Positions 53,813 to 62,919 of a DNA stretch of 64,000 nt are shown in pieces. This DNA comes from Proteiniclasticum sediminis (lineage in GTDB: Bacteria > Bacillota > Clostridia > Clostridiales > Clostridiaceae), in assembly GCF_018128025.1 (NCBI RefSeq), contig NZ_JAGSCS010000005.1, positions 79,819-143,818 on the forward strand, written 5' to 3'. How positions within the stretch are numbered: the first letter of the stretch is position 1; the number at the start of each line of letters is the position of its first letter. The notes under the pieces are model-generated. The model was given only the letters and a program-made list of their open reading frames with translations. It did no database searches and was not told the origin of the DNA. The position numbers and the translations under genes were made by a program.

Positions 53813-55291
53813 ATGAAAAGACGATCCAGTGGAATCCTGATGCACATCTCCAGTCTTCCCGGTCCCTACGGGATCGGCGATTTCGGAAAAGGAGCCTACG
53901 ATTTTGTGGACTTTCTGGACCGGGCCGGCCAAAAAGACTGGCAGATCCTCCCTTTAGGCATCACCGGCTATGGGGACTCCCCCTACCAGAACTTCTCTGC
54001 CTTTGCGGGCAACCCCTACTTCATTGACCTGGATGAGTACCTCCAGGAAGGGTTCCTGGAAAAGGAAGAACTGGAGCTTCTCCCCTTGGGAGACGATCCG
54101 GAGCGGGTGGATTACGGCATACTCTACAAGAATAAAATGGAGCTTCTGCGCCGTGCCCATAAGCGCGCCCGCCGAAAACTCGGCGAAGAACTGACCAGAT
54201 ACTATGAAGAAGAGAAGCAATGGCTTCGGGACTACGCCCTCTTCATGGCCCTGAAGGCCCAGTTTGACGGACAGTCCTGGCTGAAGTGGCCCAAGGAGTA
54301 TCGGGATGTCCATTCCCCGGCGGTGCTGGAGTTTGAGAAGACCCATGAGAAGGAAATCTTCTTCCATGTCTTTGTCCAGTACTCCTTCTTCAAGCAGTGG
54401 AAAAAGCTGAAAAGCTATGCCAACGACAAGAACATCAGCATAATTGGCGATATTCCCATCTATGTGGCCGAGGACAGCGCAGACCTGTGGGGAAACCCCC
54501 ATCTCTTCAAAGTGGACGAGAACCTGGTGCCCATCACCGTGGCAGGATGTCCCCCCGATGCCTTCTCGGAAACGGGACAGCTCTGGGGAAACCCCATCTA
54601 TGACTGGGAAGCCATGGAAAAAGATGGGTTTACCTGGTGGCTGAAGCGCATCCGCGCCAGCTTCGAGCTCTACGACATGGTTCGCATTGACCACTTCCGC
54701 GGCTTTGAAGCCTACTGGGAGATCAAGAACGGTTCGGAAAACGCCGTTCGGGGAAAATGGACTAAAGGCCCCAACGACAAGCTTTTTGCGAAGGTTCGCG
54801 AGGAGCTGGGCGAGCTGAACATCATCGCCGAGGATCTGGGCTTCCTCACGGAAGAAGTCTATGAACTCATCGGCAAAACCGGGTATCCCGGCATGAAGGT
54901 TCTGCAGTTTGCCTTCGATGCCCGGGAGGAATCCAACTACCTGCCTCACACCTATGACCGCAACTGCGTGGTCTACACCGGCACCCATGACAATGACACC
55001 ATCATGGGCTGGTTCAAGAACGTGAAGTCCGAGGATCTCATCTATGCCGGCAAGTACCTGAAGCTCAGCTTCGAGGAAGGCATCAACTGGGGATTCATCC
55101 GGGGAGCCTTCAGCTCCGTGGCGGATCTTTGCGTCATCCCCATGCAGGACTTTTTGGGTCTTGGGGATGAGGCCCGCATGAATATTCCGTCCACCCTGGG
55201 AAACAACTGGGTTTGGAGGATGAAGAGCGATGCCCTCACCGACCGGCTGGCGGAGAAGATAGCAAAACTGACGAAAATGTACGGGAGATAA
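53813..55291 (+). CDS. malQ: 4-alpha-glucanotransferase (amylomaltase)
   Basis: A 492-residue GH77 enzyme that transfers maltosyl and longer dextrin units, lengthening maltodextrins so that phosphorylase can act. Features are RSSGILMHISSLPGPYGIGDFG at the start, the nucleophile in RIDHFRGFEAYW (Asp293), the acid/base in IIAEDLGFLT (Glu340), and Asp393 in GTHDNDT. These three carboxylates are all present. The gene starts 26 bases after the glucosidase stop; no clear AGGAGG is seen (GCGGGATTTG lies upstream), so translation may depend on coupling. It ends four bases before the phosphorylase gene. Confidence 0.95.
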   Translation: MKRRSSGILMHISSLPGPYGIGDFGKGAYDFVDFLDRAGQKDWQILPLGITGYGDSPYQNFSAFAGNPYFIDLDEYLQEGFLEKEELELLPLGDDPERVDYGILYKNKMELLRRAHKRARRKLGEELTRYYEEEKQWLRDYALFMALKAQFDGQSWLKWPKEYRDVHSPAVLEFEKTHEKEIFFHVFVQYSFFKQWKKLKSYANDKNISIIGDIPIYVAEDSADLWGNPHLFKVDENLVPITVAGCPPDAFSETGQLWGNPIYDWEAMEKDGFTWWLKRIRASFELYDMVRIDHFRGFEAYWEIKNGSENAVRGKWTKGPNDKLFAKVREELGELNIIAEDLGFLTEEVYELIGKTGYPGMKVLQFAFDAREESNYLPHTYDRNCVVYTGTHDNDTIMGWFKNVKSEDLIYAGKYLKLSFEEGINWGFIRGAFSSVADLCVIPMQDFLGLGDEARMNIPSTLGNNWVWRMKSDALTDRLAEKIAKLTKMYGR

Positions 55292-55295
55292 GAAC

Positions 55296-57689
55296 ATGAT
55301 TAAGAAAGAATTACTGACAGCAAGGATGAGGGGTTACGCCCTCACCGGGTACGGACGAGAAGTGGCAGAGCTTACGGACAGCGAAAAGTTCAAGGTGCTG
55401 TCCAAGGCCCTCATGGAGGAGCTTCTGCCCAAATGGCGGGAATCTTTGGTTAAGTTTGATGGCCATAAGAAGGCCTACTACCTGTCGGCGGAGTTTCTCA
55501 TGGGACGAGCCCTGTCCAACAACCTCCTCAATCTGGAAGTCCAGGGCGAGGTAAAGAGTATCCTGAAGGAACTGGGCATCGACTACAATGCCCTGGAAGA
55601 GGCGGAAGACGATGCAGGCCTCGGCAACGGCGGTTTGGGCCGCCTGGCCGCCTGCTTCCTGGATTCTGCCGCCACCCTGAACTATTCCCTCACAGGCTAC
55701 GGCATCCGCTACAACTACGGAATTTTCCGGCAGACCTTTGTGGATGGACGCCAGGTGGAGGAAGGGGATGACTGGTTAAGAGATGGCGACACCTGGTCCA
55801 TCCGTCGGGCGGATCAGCGGGTGAAGGTAGTCTTCAAGGACCAGACGGTTTATGCGGTCCCCTATGACACCCCCATCGTGGGCTTCGGCGGAGGCACCAT
55901 CAACACCCTTCGTCTCTGGCAGTCCGAGGCTCTTCAGCCTTTTGACTTCCAGGCCTTCAACGATCAGAAGTACGATCGGGCGGTAAAGGAGAAAAATGAT
56001 GCGGAGAATATTTCCAAGGTCCTTTACCCCAATGACTCCCTGGAAAAGGGAAAGATTCTGCGGCTGAAGCAGCAGTACTTCTTTGTCTCGGCATCCCTGC
56101 AGGACATGATCCGAAAGCACAAGGAAAACCATAAGGACTTTAAGGATTTCGCAAAGCTCCACGCGGTGCAGCTCAATGACACCCATCCGGCCGTGGCGAT
56201 TCCGGAGCTCATCCGCCTTCTGGGCGAGGAGGGGGTTTCCTTCAAGAAAGCCTTCGCTCTGGCCACGGAGACCTTTGCCTACACCAACCACACCATCCTC
56301 AAGGAGGCTCTGGAGCAGTGGTCCGTGAAACTCTACAAGAAGATTCTGCCTGAGGTCTACAAGGTTATTGTGAAGATTGATAACCACCTGCGCAAGGAGC
56401 TGGTCCAAAAGGGACTCAGCACCGAGGAAATTGAAGAGTTTGAGATCATCCACAGCGGAAACATCCGCATGGCCTGGCTCTCCATTTACGGCACCCACTC
56501 CATCAACGGCGTGGCCCGGCTCCACACGGACATTTTGAAGGACACAGAGCTCCATGGCTGGTATGAACTCTACCCCCAGCGGTTCAACAACAAGACCAAC
56601 GGCATCACCCAGCGTCGCTGGCTGCTGGAGTCCAATCCGGAACTCTCCGCCTTCATCACCAAACTTCTGGGCAGCGATGACTGGATCACGGATCTGGAAG
56701 AGCTGAAGAAGCTGAAAAAGTATGCCGAGGATGACGAGATCATCAAAGAGTTCATGGCCATCAAGAAGACGAAGAAGCGTCAGCTGGCGGACTACCTGAA
56801 GGTTCGGGAAGGCATCGCCGTGGATGAGAATGCCATTTTCGACATCCAGATCAAGCGGCTCCATGAGTACAAGCGACAGCTCCTTAATGCCTTCCATATT
56901 CTTTACCTCTACCACAAGATTAAGGAGAATCCCCAGATGGAGATCACCCCCCGGGTGTTCCTCTTCGGTGCCAAGGCCGCACCGGGCTATGTCCGGGCCA
57001 AGGCCATCATCCGGTTCATCAACGCCATCGGAAAGATGGTTAATGAAGATGCCGATGTTCGGGGACGTCTGAAAGTGGTCTTTGTGGAAAACTACGGCGT
57101 TTCCTATGCCCAGCGTCTCTTCCCCGCAGCGGATATCTCCGAGCAGATTTCCACCGCCGGCAAGGAGGCTTCCGGCACCGGCAACATGAAGTTTATGCTC
57201 AGCGGAGCCCCCACCATCGGCACCTTCGACGGGGCCAATGTGGAGATCGTGGAAGAAGCGGGCCTTTCCAACAACTACATCTTTGGACTCACCGTGGAGG
57301 AAATTGAAGAACTAAAGGGCCACTACAACCCGGCCAAGGAACTAAAGAAGAATCCGGCACTGAAAAAGGTTGTGGATTCCCTCATCGACGGAACCTTTGA
57401 AGAAGTGGTTTCCCCGGAGTTCCAGGAACTTCATGATGCACTGCTCCTGGGCGCCTCCTGGCATGCTCCGGACAACTATTTCATCATCCGGGATTTCCAG
57501 GCCTATGTGGAGGCTCAGGAAAGGGTAGCCCAGGACTTTACGAAACCCCTGGAATTCTACCGCAAGGGCTTCATCAATATGGCCTCGGCCGGAAAGTTCT
57601 CCTCGGACAGAACCATTGAGGAGTATGCCCGGGAGATCTGGAAAATCGAGAGCATCGACACCCCGAGAAAAGCCCGGCGGATCGTCTAA
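55296..57689 (+). CDS. Glycogen/maltodextrin phosphorylase
   Basis: A 797-residue GT35 enzyme that uses phosphate to release glucose 1-phosphate from alpha-1,4-glucans. The pyridoxal phosphate site is GTGNMKFMLSGAPTIGTFDG with Lys632. The N-terminal YYLSAEFLMGRALSNNL and EDDAGLGNGGLGRLAACFLDS segments are universal for the family. Its place after malQ suggests maltodextrin as substrate, but glycogen cannot be ruled out since glgP and malP products are very similar. GGGAGATAAG lies before the ATG. It is last in the first half of the mal locus. Confidence 0.95.
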   Translation: MIKKELLTARMRGYALTGYGREVAELTDSEKFKVLSKALMEELLPKWRESLVKFDGHKKAYYLSAEFLMGRALSNNLLNLEVQGEVKSILKELGIDYNALEEAEDDAGLGNGGLGRLAACFLDSAATLNYSLTGYGIRYNYGIFRQTFVDGRQVEEGDDWLRDGDTWSIRRADQRVKVVFKDQTVYAVPYDTPIVGFGGGTINTLRLWQSEALQPFDFQAFNDQKYDRAVKEKNDAENISKVLYPNDSLEKGKILRLKQQYFFVSASLQDMIRKHKENHKDFKDFAKLHAVQLNDTHPAVAIPELIRLLGEEGVSFKKAFALATETFAYTNHTILKEALEQWSVKLYKKILPEVYKVIVKIDNHLRKELVQKGLSTEEIEEFEIIHSGNIRMAWLSIYGTHSINGVARLHTDILKDTELHGWYELYPQRFNNKTNGITQRRWLLESNPELSAFITKLLGSDDWITDLEELKKLKKYAEDDEIIKEFMAIKKTKKRQLADYLKVREGIAVDENAIFDIQIKRLHEYKRQLLNAFHILYLYHKIKENPQMEITPRVFLFGAKAAPGYVRAKAIIRFINAIGKMVNEDADVRGRLKVVFVENYGVSYAQRLFPAADISEQISTAGKEASGTGNMKFMLSGAPTIGTFDGANVEIVEEAGLSNNYIFGLTVEEIEELKGHYNPAKELKKNPALKKVVDSLIDGTFEEVVSPEFQELHDALLLGASWHAPDNYFIIRDFQAYVEAQERVAQDFTKPLEFYRKGFINMASAGKFSSDRTIEEYAREIWKIESIDTPRKARRIV

Positions 57690-57999
57690 AGACAACCCTT
57701 CGGCAGGTTTTGGAATTTGAAAATTCAGAAATCAAGTGCAAGCGATAGCATGAAATTTTCGCCAAAATCTGCCGAATTTCCATTTTTTGTCTAGCCAAAA
57801 TGGAACAACTGCGCTATAATAAAGAAGTAAAGCGTTTTCATTTTGGATTTTGTGCAAGCGTATGCACGGAAAAGGGACTCCACTCCTTAAAAAGAGGGGG
57901 CAAACTCTCCGGGAATACGCTGGTTCAAGACCACGATGGTAAACGGTTACTCACTTTACTATATACACAAGAAATATATAAAGTATTAGGAGGAAAAAA
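57690..57999. promoter_or_regulatory. Control region upstream of malE with two operator copies
   Basis: GTGCAAGCGATAGCAT (57737-57752, degenerate) and GTGCAAGCGTATGCAC (57852-57867) match the operator before the glucosidase gene. TATAAT at 57815-57820 lies between them; its -35 is poor (TTGTCT is 22 bases away). The second operator is about 32 bases after the -10. TTAGGAGGAAAAAA precedes malE. A short open frame at 57800-58003 crosses the operator and lacks a ribosome site. Confidence 0.6.
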
Positions 58000-59340
58000 A
58001 TGAAGAAAATCACAAGTCTAGTTCTGGCACTGCTGTTGTCCATCTCAGTTGCCGCCTGCGGACAGAAGACCCCCTCGGAAACCCCAGCAGAGACTCCTGC
58101 CGAAACTCCGGTGGAAACCCCCGCTGAAGGCGGACTGAAGGGATCCATCACCGTTCAGGCCGAGGAAGGCTGGAAGAGCTACTATGAAGCCGCCATCGCC
58201 CGATTCGTCAAGAATAACCCCGATGCCAAGGTGCAGCTGATCGTATCTCCCTCCTTCGATATGCTGGATGTCCTGGATAAGACAGCTCCTGACAATGCAG
58301 ACGTGGCTGACGTGTTCTCTATCCCACTAGACAGACTCTATGGTTTGGCAAAGAATGAAGCGCTGGCTGCCATTGATGCCAAAGCCATTGCAGACAAGGT
58401 TGGCGGATTTGCCAACTATGACAAGGGTCTGGGCGGAAGCTTCAGCATCGACGGAGACTATCTGGCCTTCCCCATGAACATTGAAACCCTTATTGCCTTT
58501 GCCAACACTAAGAATGCGGCCGCTGCAGGAATTGACCTGACCAAGACCGTTGAGCTCAACGACAAGAAGACCGAAGTGCTCATCCCGATGTTTAACGCCT
58601 GGTTTGGCGTAGCCGTTCTCAACTCGACTAATATCGAGCTTTTAAATGAGAAAGAAGATGGAACCCTGTATTCTGACTTCACGGCAGAATGGAAAGATCT
58701 GCCCGCGGAGAAGCAGGCTACTGTTACCGCCATCTACGAGTACTGGAAGGCCATCAATACGGCCGGAACTCCCATGTGGGATGATAGTGCAGCATGGGGC
58801 TACATGGACAGCCAGTTCACCACCGGCGGAAATGCCAGCCTGAGAATTTCCGGACCCTGGGATACCGGTTCCTTCTCTAAGCAGGCTGGCGAAGGCGCTG
58901 ACCTGGACATTCTTCCCGTCGGATCCATCACTGTTGGTGGCAAGCCGCTGAAGCACTGGAAGAGTGCATGGGGCCTGGCTGTTAACGTAAGAAATGAAGG
59001 CGACGAAGAGAAAATGGCTACGGCGGAAGGATTCATCGCTGAACTGATGAACACCGATTACGCTGTAGACTTCTTCAAGGCTACAGGAAAGATCATGGAA
59101 AACGTTACCGCCGATACCTATCTGAAATCAGACCTCTCCGATTCGGACAAACTGGTTATCGAAAATGTGTGGGCTTCTTATGAGGGTGCTGTGGCAAGAC
59201 CACTGGTGACTGAGTATGGAAAAGTATGGGATACCTGGAAGAATGCTCTTCTGTCCTGGAACTCTGTAAAGCCAGCTAACGCTGAAGCCGCATACAAGGA
59301 AATCAAAGCAGCATTCGATGCCATGATGCTGAACTTCTAA
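58000..59340 (+). CDS. malE: Maltose/maltodextrin-binding lipoprotein
   Basis: A 446-residue extracytoplasmic solute-binding protein of family 1. The signal peptide ends with the lipobox VAAC, lipidated at Cys20, followed by a short Thr/Pro/Glu-rich linker with four ETPA-type repeats. The mature domain starts GSITVQAEEGWKSYYEAAIARF and contains FAVPWNI-like YLAFPMNIETLIAFANTK and RISGPWDTGSF, typical of maltose-binding proteins. Downstream MalF, MalG and MalK genes support the assignment. TTAGGAGGAAAAAA gives an excellent ribosome site. A terminator directly after the gene would allow more MalE than permease to be made. Confidence 0.92.
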   Translation: MKKITSLVLALLLSISVAACGQKTPSETPAETPAETPVETPAEGGLKGSITVQAEEGWKSYYEAAIARFVKNNPDAKVQLIVSPSFDMLDVLDKTAPDNADVADVFSIPLDRLYGLAKNEALAAIDAKAIADKVGGFANYDKGLGGSFSIDGDYLAFPMNIETLIAFANTKNAAAAGIDLTKTVELNDKKTEVLIPMFNAWFGVAVLNSTNIELLNEKEDGTLYSDFTAEWKDLPAEKQATVTAIYEYWKAINTAGTPMWDDSAAWGYMDSQFTTGGNASLRISGPWDTGSFSKQAGEGADLDILPVGSITVGGKPLKHWKSAWGLAVNVRNEGDEEKMATAEGFIAELMNTDYAVDFFKATGKIMENVTADTYLKSDLSDSDKLVIENVWASYEGAVARPLVTEYGKVWDTWKNALLSWNSVKPANAEAAYKEIKAAFDAMMLNF

Positions 59341-59356
59341 AAAGTAAGACAGAGAG

Positions 59357-59386
59357 AAAGAGAGGCTGTGATGGCCTCTCTTTTGT
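59357..59386 (+). terminator. Internal terminator between malE and the permease genes
   Basis: A 10-bp stem (AAAGAGAGGC at 59357-59366 with 59374-59383) is followed by TTTGTCT. No new promoter was seen before 59447, so partial read-through probably sets the MalE to permease ratio. Confidence 0.7.
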
Positions 59387-59446
59387 CTAAAAATCACCCT
59401 TGGGTGAACCCGAGGAACCCATGCCCAAGGGCAGGAAAGGACGACA

Positions 59447-59926
59447 ATGCGTAAAGACAAAGAATTTCCGGCAAAAACCTTGAATCTGCTTCTCCTCATC
59501 ACCGGCATCCTCATCCTCCTCCATTCCGTGGAAGTACTCATGCGGGTGAAGGATGTGGACGTCTATGAGAACTGGCAGAAGGCCGTCCTCGCTTCGGGGG
59601 TTTATCCCGAAGGAATCACCCCCAGTTTCAGCGACTATGTGGGCGCCGAACTGTTCCGGTATTTTTTCCGGATCGCCATCCCCATGGCTTTCGGGCTCTA
59701 TACCTTTCTGACCGCGAAAAAACTCGGGGTCAGTGCACTGTATCTCTTCGTTTGGACGGTGACCCTTTTTGGCGGAATGGCTTATACCTTCTTTGAACTG
59801 AATTTTAGTTCCTTATTTTATTACCTGATCATCGCTGGATATCTGGTGCTGATCATCACGCTACTCTCCTTAACGGGAGAGTCGAAGAGCAAAAGAAATC
59901 ACAAAGGTGGAGAGAGATCGTGGTGA
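59447..59926 (+). CDS. Small four-helix membrane protein of the mal operon
   Basis: A 159-residue protein with four hydrophobic stretches: LNLLLLITGILILLHSVEVL, a helix around YFFRIAIPMAFGLYTFL, LYLFVWTVTLFGGMAYTF and FYYLIIAGYLVLIITLLSL. Its tail is strongly basic (SKSKRNHKGGERSW). I recognise no family and no catalytic motif. ATG 59447 is behind GAAAGGACGAC, and the last bases overlap the malF start. Position between MalE and MalF suggests an accessory subunit or folding partner of the maltose permease; this is inference from context only. Confidence 0.72.
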   Translation: MRKDKEFPAKTLNLLLLITGILILLHSVEVLMRVKDVDVYENWQKAVLASGVYPEGITPSFSDYVGAELFRYFFRIAIPMAFGLYTFLTAKKLGVSALYLFVWTVTLFGGMAYTFFELNFSSLFYYLIIAGYLVLIITLLSLTGESKSKRNHKGGERSW

Positions 59927-62004
59927 AGTATAGTAAACTCCTGGTTGACGACATCGGGCGGACCTATGAGCGGAAGAACCGCTATCTTCAGGAAATTGCC
60001 ACCCTGGAAGAGAAGATCCGGGAAGCGGCCCCTGGAGAGAAGAACAATTGGAAAACTCAGCTGAAAGAATTGATAAGCCAAAAGAATACTCATCCCTACA
60101 ATGTGGCGCTGGCAGATTTTCTGCGCAAGGAGCGTCATTTCAAGGCTGAACAGAAGGCCTTGGTCGAAGAATTTGCCAAAACCCTGGATAAGGGCCTTTC
60201 CCCGGAAGTGCAAAGCTTGGAAAAGCGCAGAAAAGGGGCTGCCCTGGCCGAGGAATTTTATCGGGAATTCCGGGAGCTCTCCTATGATGCGGATTATGCC
60301 TACAAGGAAGCCTCCATCGAGCTGAAACTCCTCCCCAGCATCATCTGGAACATCCAGAGGCTGGAAGGAGAACTGCGCGATGCCCAGCTGGATTATCCGG
60401 AAGGAAATGCCGAGGAAATCCGGAAGAACATTGAAGCCTTCAAAGGCGAGCAGAAGGCTCTCCTGGATCAGAAAACCGCTGCGTTGAAGCAAAAGCGCAG
60501 TGCAGGGCTTATCTCGGAAAAGGCCCTGAAGAACGGCATCGGCGAACTGAAAAAAGACTACAAGTACCTGACCATGATCAAAACCTACGAGGACCCGGAA
60601 AAGGCCAAGCGGGAACTGGTGAAGAGCAAGAAGTACGAACTGAAAAACTATATCCGGGTGAACAAGCGGATTCTCAATGCGGATATTGCCGATGCTCGGC
60701 GAAACACCCCCGTGGAAGTGACGAAGACCCTGCCCGTGAATACCGCCCTGTCCTTCCTCTTTCCCGGTTTGGGGCAGATTCTCAACAAGCAGTATGTGAA
60801 GGCCCTGTTCTTTTTCCTGGGCCTCGTCTTCATCTATGCCATCGCCATTCCCTATGCCTTGGGCTACGGCAACTATCAGGGCAAAGGCATTGCCGGACTC
60901 ATCAGTCTGGCGGCAGGGGGCAAGCGGGTGGATAAATCCCTGATCTTCATGATTGAGGGCATCATCGCCATCTTCCTTCTCATTTTTGCCCTGGGGATGT
61001 ACCTGGTGAACTTCTTCGACGTCAAGGGCGTGGAGAAGGGCATGATCAAGGGGATCCGTCCCAAGAACTGGTATGAGACCCGCACGACCATCGAGGATGA
61101 GGGGTTCCCCATCCTGGTTTCCATGCCGGCTCTGGTGGTCACGGTATTCATTGTCCTGGTGCCCATCATGACGGCCATTCTCCTGTCCTTTACGGGCATG
61201 GATCCCAATCGGCAGTCCAAGTTCCCCTGGGTGGGCCTCACCAACTACAAGCTCATTGCCTTGGGGCAGGGCCTGGCGGGCTCCGTATTCTGGCAGATTT
61301 TTGCCTGGACCCTCATCTGGACCGTCTGTGCCACGACCCTGGCCATTGCCATTGGCTTTGGCCTGGCCCTCATCGCCAACAATCCGCGGATCCGGTTCAA
61401 GGGATTCTTCCGTCTGGTGTATCTGCTCCCCTGGGCCGTACCGGCCTTCATCACCATCATGTTCTTCAGCATCATGTTCTCCAATACAGGTGCCCTGACC
61501 CAAATCGTGAAGAATGTGTTCAACGTCACCATCGACTTTAAGAACGACACCCTCTGGACCCGAACGATCCTGATCTTCCTCCAGGGGTGGCTGGGCAGTT
61601 CCTATGTGTTCCTCCTGTCCACCGGTGTTCTCCAGGCGATTCCGGAAGACCTCTACGAGGCAGCGGATATCGATGGCGCCAACACCTGGCAGAAGACGAG
61701 GAGGATCACCCTCCCCATGGTGCTGTTCCAGACGGCACCGCTTCTGGTGACCCAGTATACCTTCAACTTCAACAACTTCTCCATTATCTACCTGTTCAAT
61801 GGAGGAGGTCCCTTTAATCCGACGAAATACGGAAATCTGGCCGGTTCCACGGATATCCTGATTTCCTACATCTATAAGCTCACCATGGATAATCAGTACC
61901 AGGCCGTGGGCGCAGCCATCACCATCGTCATATCCCTGGGCCTCATGTTTGTGGCTTTCCTGGGCTTTAGAAATTCCAAGGCGTTCAAGGAGGAGAGACT
62001 GTAA
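59920..62004 (+). CDS. malF: Maltodextrin ABC permease MalF with unusual N-terminal coiled-coil extension
   Basis: A 694-residue protein, against about 430-515 for ordinary MalF. Residues 1-~255 are soluble, highly charged and predicted coiled coil (YERKNRYLQEIATLEEKIREA; later LKKDYKYLTMIKTYEDPEKAK). A pair of membrane helices around FPGLGQILNKQY (281-292), resembling a TM2-type module, and another helix follow. The permease core occupies ~400-694 with the EAA loop EAADIDGANTWQKTRRITLP near residue 579 and the usual FNFNNFSIIYLFNGGGP. The start is GTG 59920 (or 59923) after AGGTGGAGAGA, overlapping the previous gene by seven bases. The extension lies in the same frame without a break, so it is a true fusion. 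Confidence 0.88.
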   Translation: MVKYSKLLVDDIGRTYERKNRYLQEIATLEEKIREAAPGEKNNWKTQLKELISQKNTHPYNVALADFLRKERHFKAEQKALVEEFAKTLDKGLSPEVQSLEKRRKGAALAEEFYREFRELSYDADYAYKEASIELKLLPSIIWNIQRLEGELRDAQLDYPEGNAEEIRKNIEAFKGEQKALLDQKTAALKQKRSAGLISEKALKNGIGELKKDYKYLTMIKTYEDPEKAKRELVKSKKYELKNYIRVNKRILNADIADARRNTPVEVTKTLPVNTALSFLFPGLGQILNKQYVKALFFFLGLVFIYAIAIPYALGYGNYQGKGIAGLISLAAGGKRVDKSLIFMIEGIIAIFLLIFALGMYLVNFFDVKGVEKGMIKGIRPKNWYETRTTIEDEGFPILVSMPALVVTVFIVLVPIMTAILLSFTGMDPNRQSKFPWVGLTNYKLIALGQGLAGSVFWQIFAWTLIWTVCATTLAIAIGFGLALIANNPRIRFKGFFRLVYLLPWAVPAFITIMFFSIMFSNTGALTQIVKNVFNVTIDFKNDTLWTRTILIFLQGWLGSSYVFLLSTGVLQAIPEDLYEAADIDGANTWQKTRRITLPMVLFQTAPLLVTQYTFNFNNFSIIYLFNGGGPFNPTKYGNLAGSTDILISYIYKLTMDNQYQAVGAAITIVISLGLMFVAFLGFRNSKAFKEERL

Positions 62005-62897
62005 TGAAGAGATTTGGAAAAAAGAAAGAGCTCTACCTGTCTGACCGTCAGCCCCTGACACCCCTGGGCGTAGTGCTTCTCATCGTGAGCTACCTGATCC
62101 TCTTCGGCTGGGCCTTCATCATCATCTGGCCCCTGACGAACATGGTCATCTCCGCCTTCAACGGCAAGCAGGAGAAGTACCTCATCCTGAACAGCATCTA
62201 TGAGTTCTCCTTCAAGCACTTTCGATATCTGTTTGAAGAGACCCTGTACCTCACCTGGGTGAAGAATACCATCCTCATCGCCGTGGTCACGGCGCTCCTC
62301 ACCCTCCTCATCGTCTCCTTTACGGGTTACGCCTATTCGCGTTTCCGGTTCAAGGGGAGAAAGGCCAGCCTCATGGCCATCATGCTCATTCAGACCATTC
62401 CCACCTTTGCGGGAATCACGGCATATTACACCCTCCACTCCATCGTGTCCGATGTGGTGCCGGGATTCAGCCGGCAGATGATGCTGATCCTCATCTACGC
62501 CGGAGGCGGTATTGCCTCCAACACCTTCATCCTGAAGGGATACATGGACTCCATCTCCACGGAGCTGGATGATGCGGCGAAGATCGACGGCTGCTCCAAC
62601 ATGCAGGTGTACCGACTCATCATCATGCCCATTGTCCGCCCCATGCTGGCCATCATCGCCCTGTGGTCCTTCATCGGACCGTTCATGGACTATCTGCTGC
62701 CGAGGGTTCTGCTCACCAGTCCGGAGTCCTATACCTTGGCCGCTGGGCTCTATACCCTCATGAACAACCGGGAAACCTTGAATCAGCCGGCCTTCGCCGC
62801 AGGAGGTCTGCTCACGGCCATTCCCATTGTTATCCTGTTTGCGGCGCTGCAGAAGCAGCTGATTTCAGGATTGTCCCAGGGTTCCGTCAAGGGCTAG
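62004..62897 (+). CDS. malG: Maltodextrin ABC permease MalG
   Basis: A 297-residue membrane protein with six predicted helices, the partner of MalF. It begins with a basic KRFGKKKELYLSDRQP and has the EAA loop ELDDAAKIDGCSNMQVYRLIIMPIVRP. LAAGLYTLMNNRETLNQPAFAAGGLL near the end is characteristic of MalG. The ATG shares a base with the malF stop (TAATG), with GGAGGAGAGAC upstream. It stops 22 bases before malK. Confidence 0.94.
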   Translation: MKRFGKKKELYLSDRQPLTPLGVVLLIVSYLILFGWAFIIIWPLTNMVISAFNGKQEKYLILNSIYEFSFKHFRYLFEETLYLTWVKNTILIAVVTALLTLLIVSFTGYAYSRFRFKGRKASLMAIMLIQTIPTFAGITAYYTLHSIVSDVVPGFSRQMMLILIYAGGGIASNTFILKGYMDSISTELDDAAKIDGCSNMQVYRLIIMPIVRPMLAIIALWSFIGPFMDYLLPRVLLTSPESYTLAAGLYTLMNNRETLNQPAFAAGGLLTAIPIVILFAALQKQLISGLSQGSVKG

Positions 62898-62919
62898 CCG
62901 AAGAAGAGGAGGAATTGAG

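Noticed and set aside
57800-58003. 67-codon open frame upstream of malE
   Set aside because: It crosses an operator and the malE ribosome site and has no ribosome site of its own.
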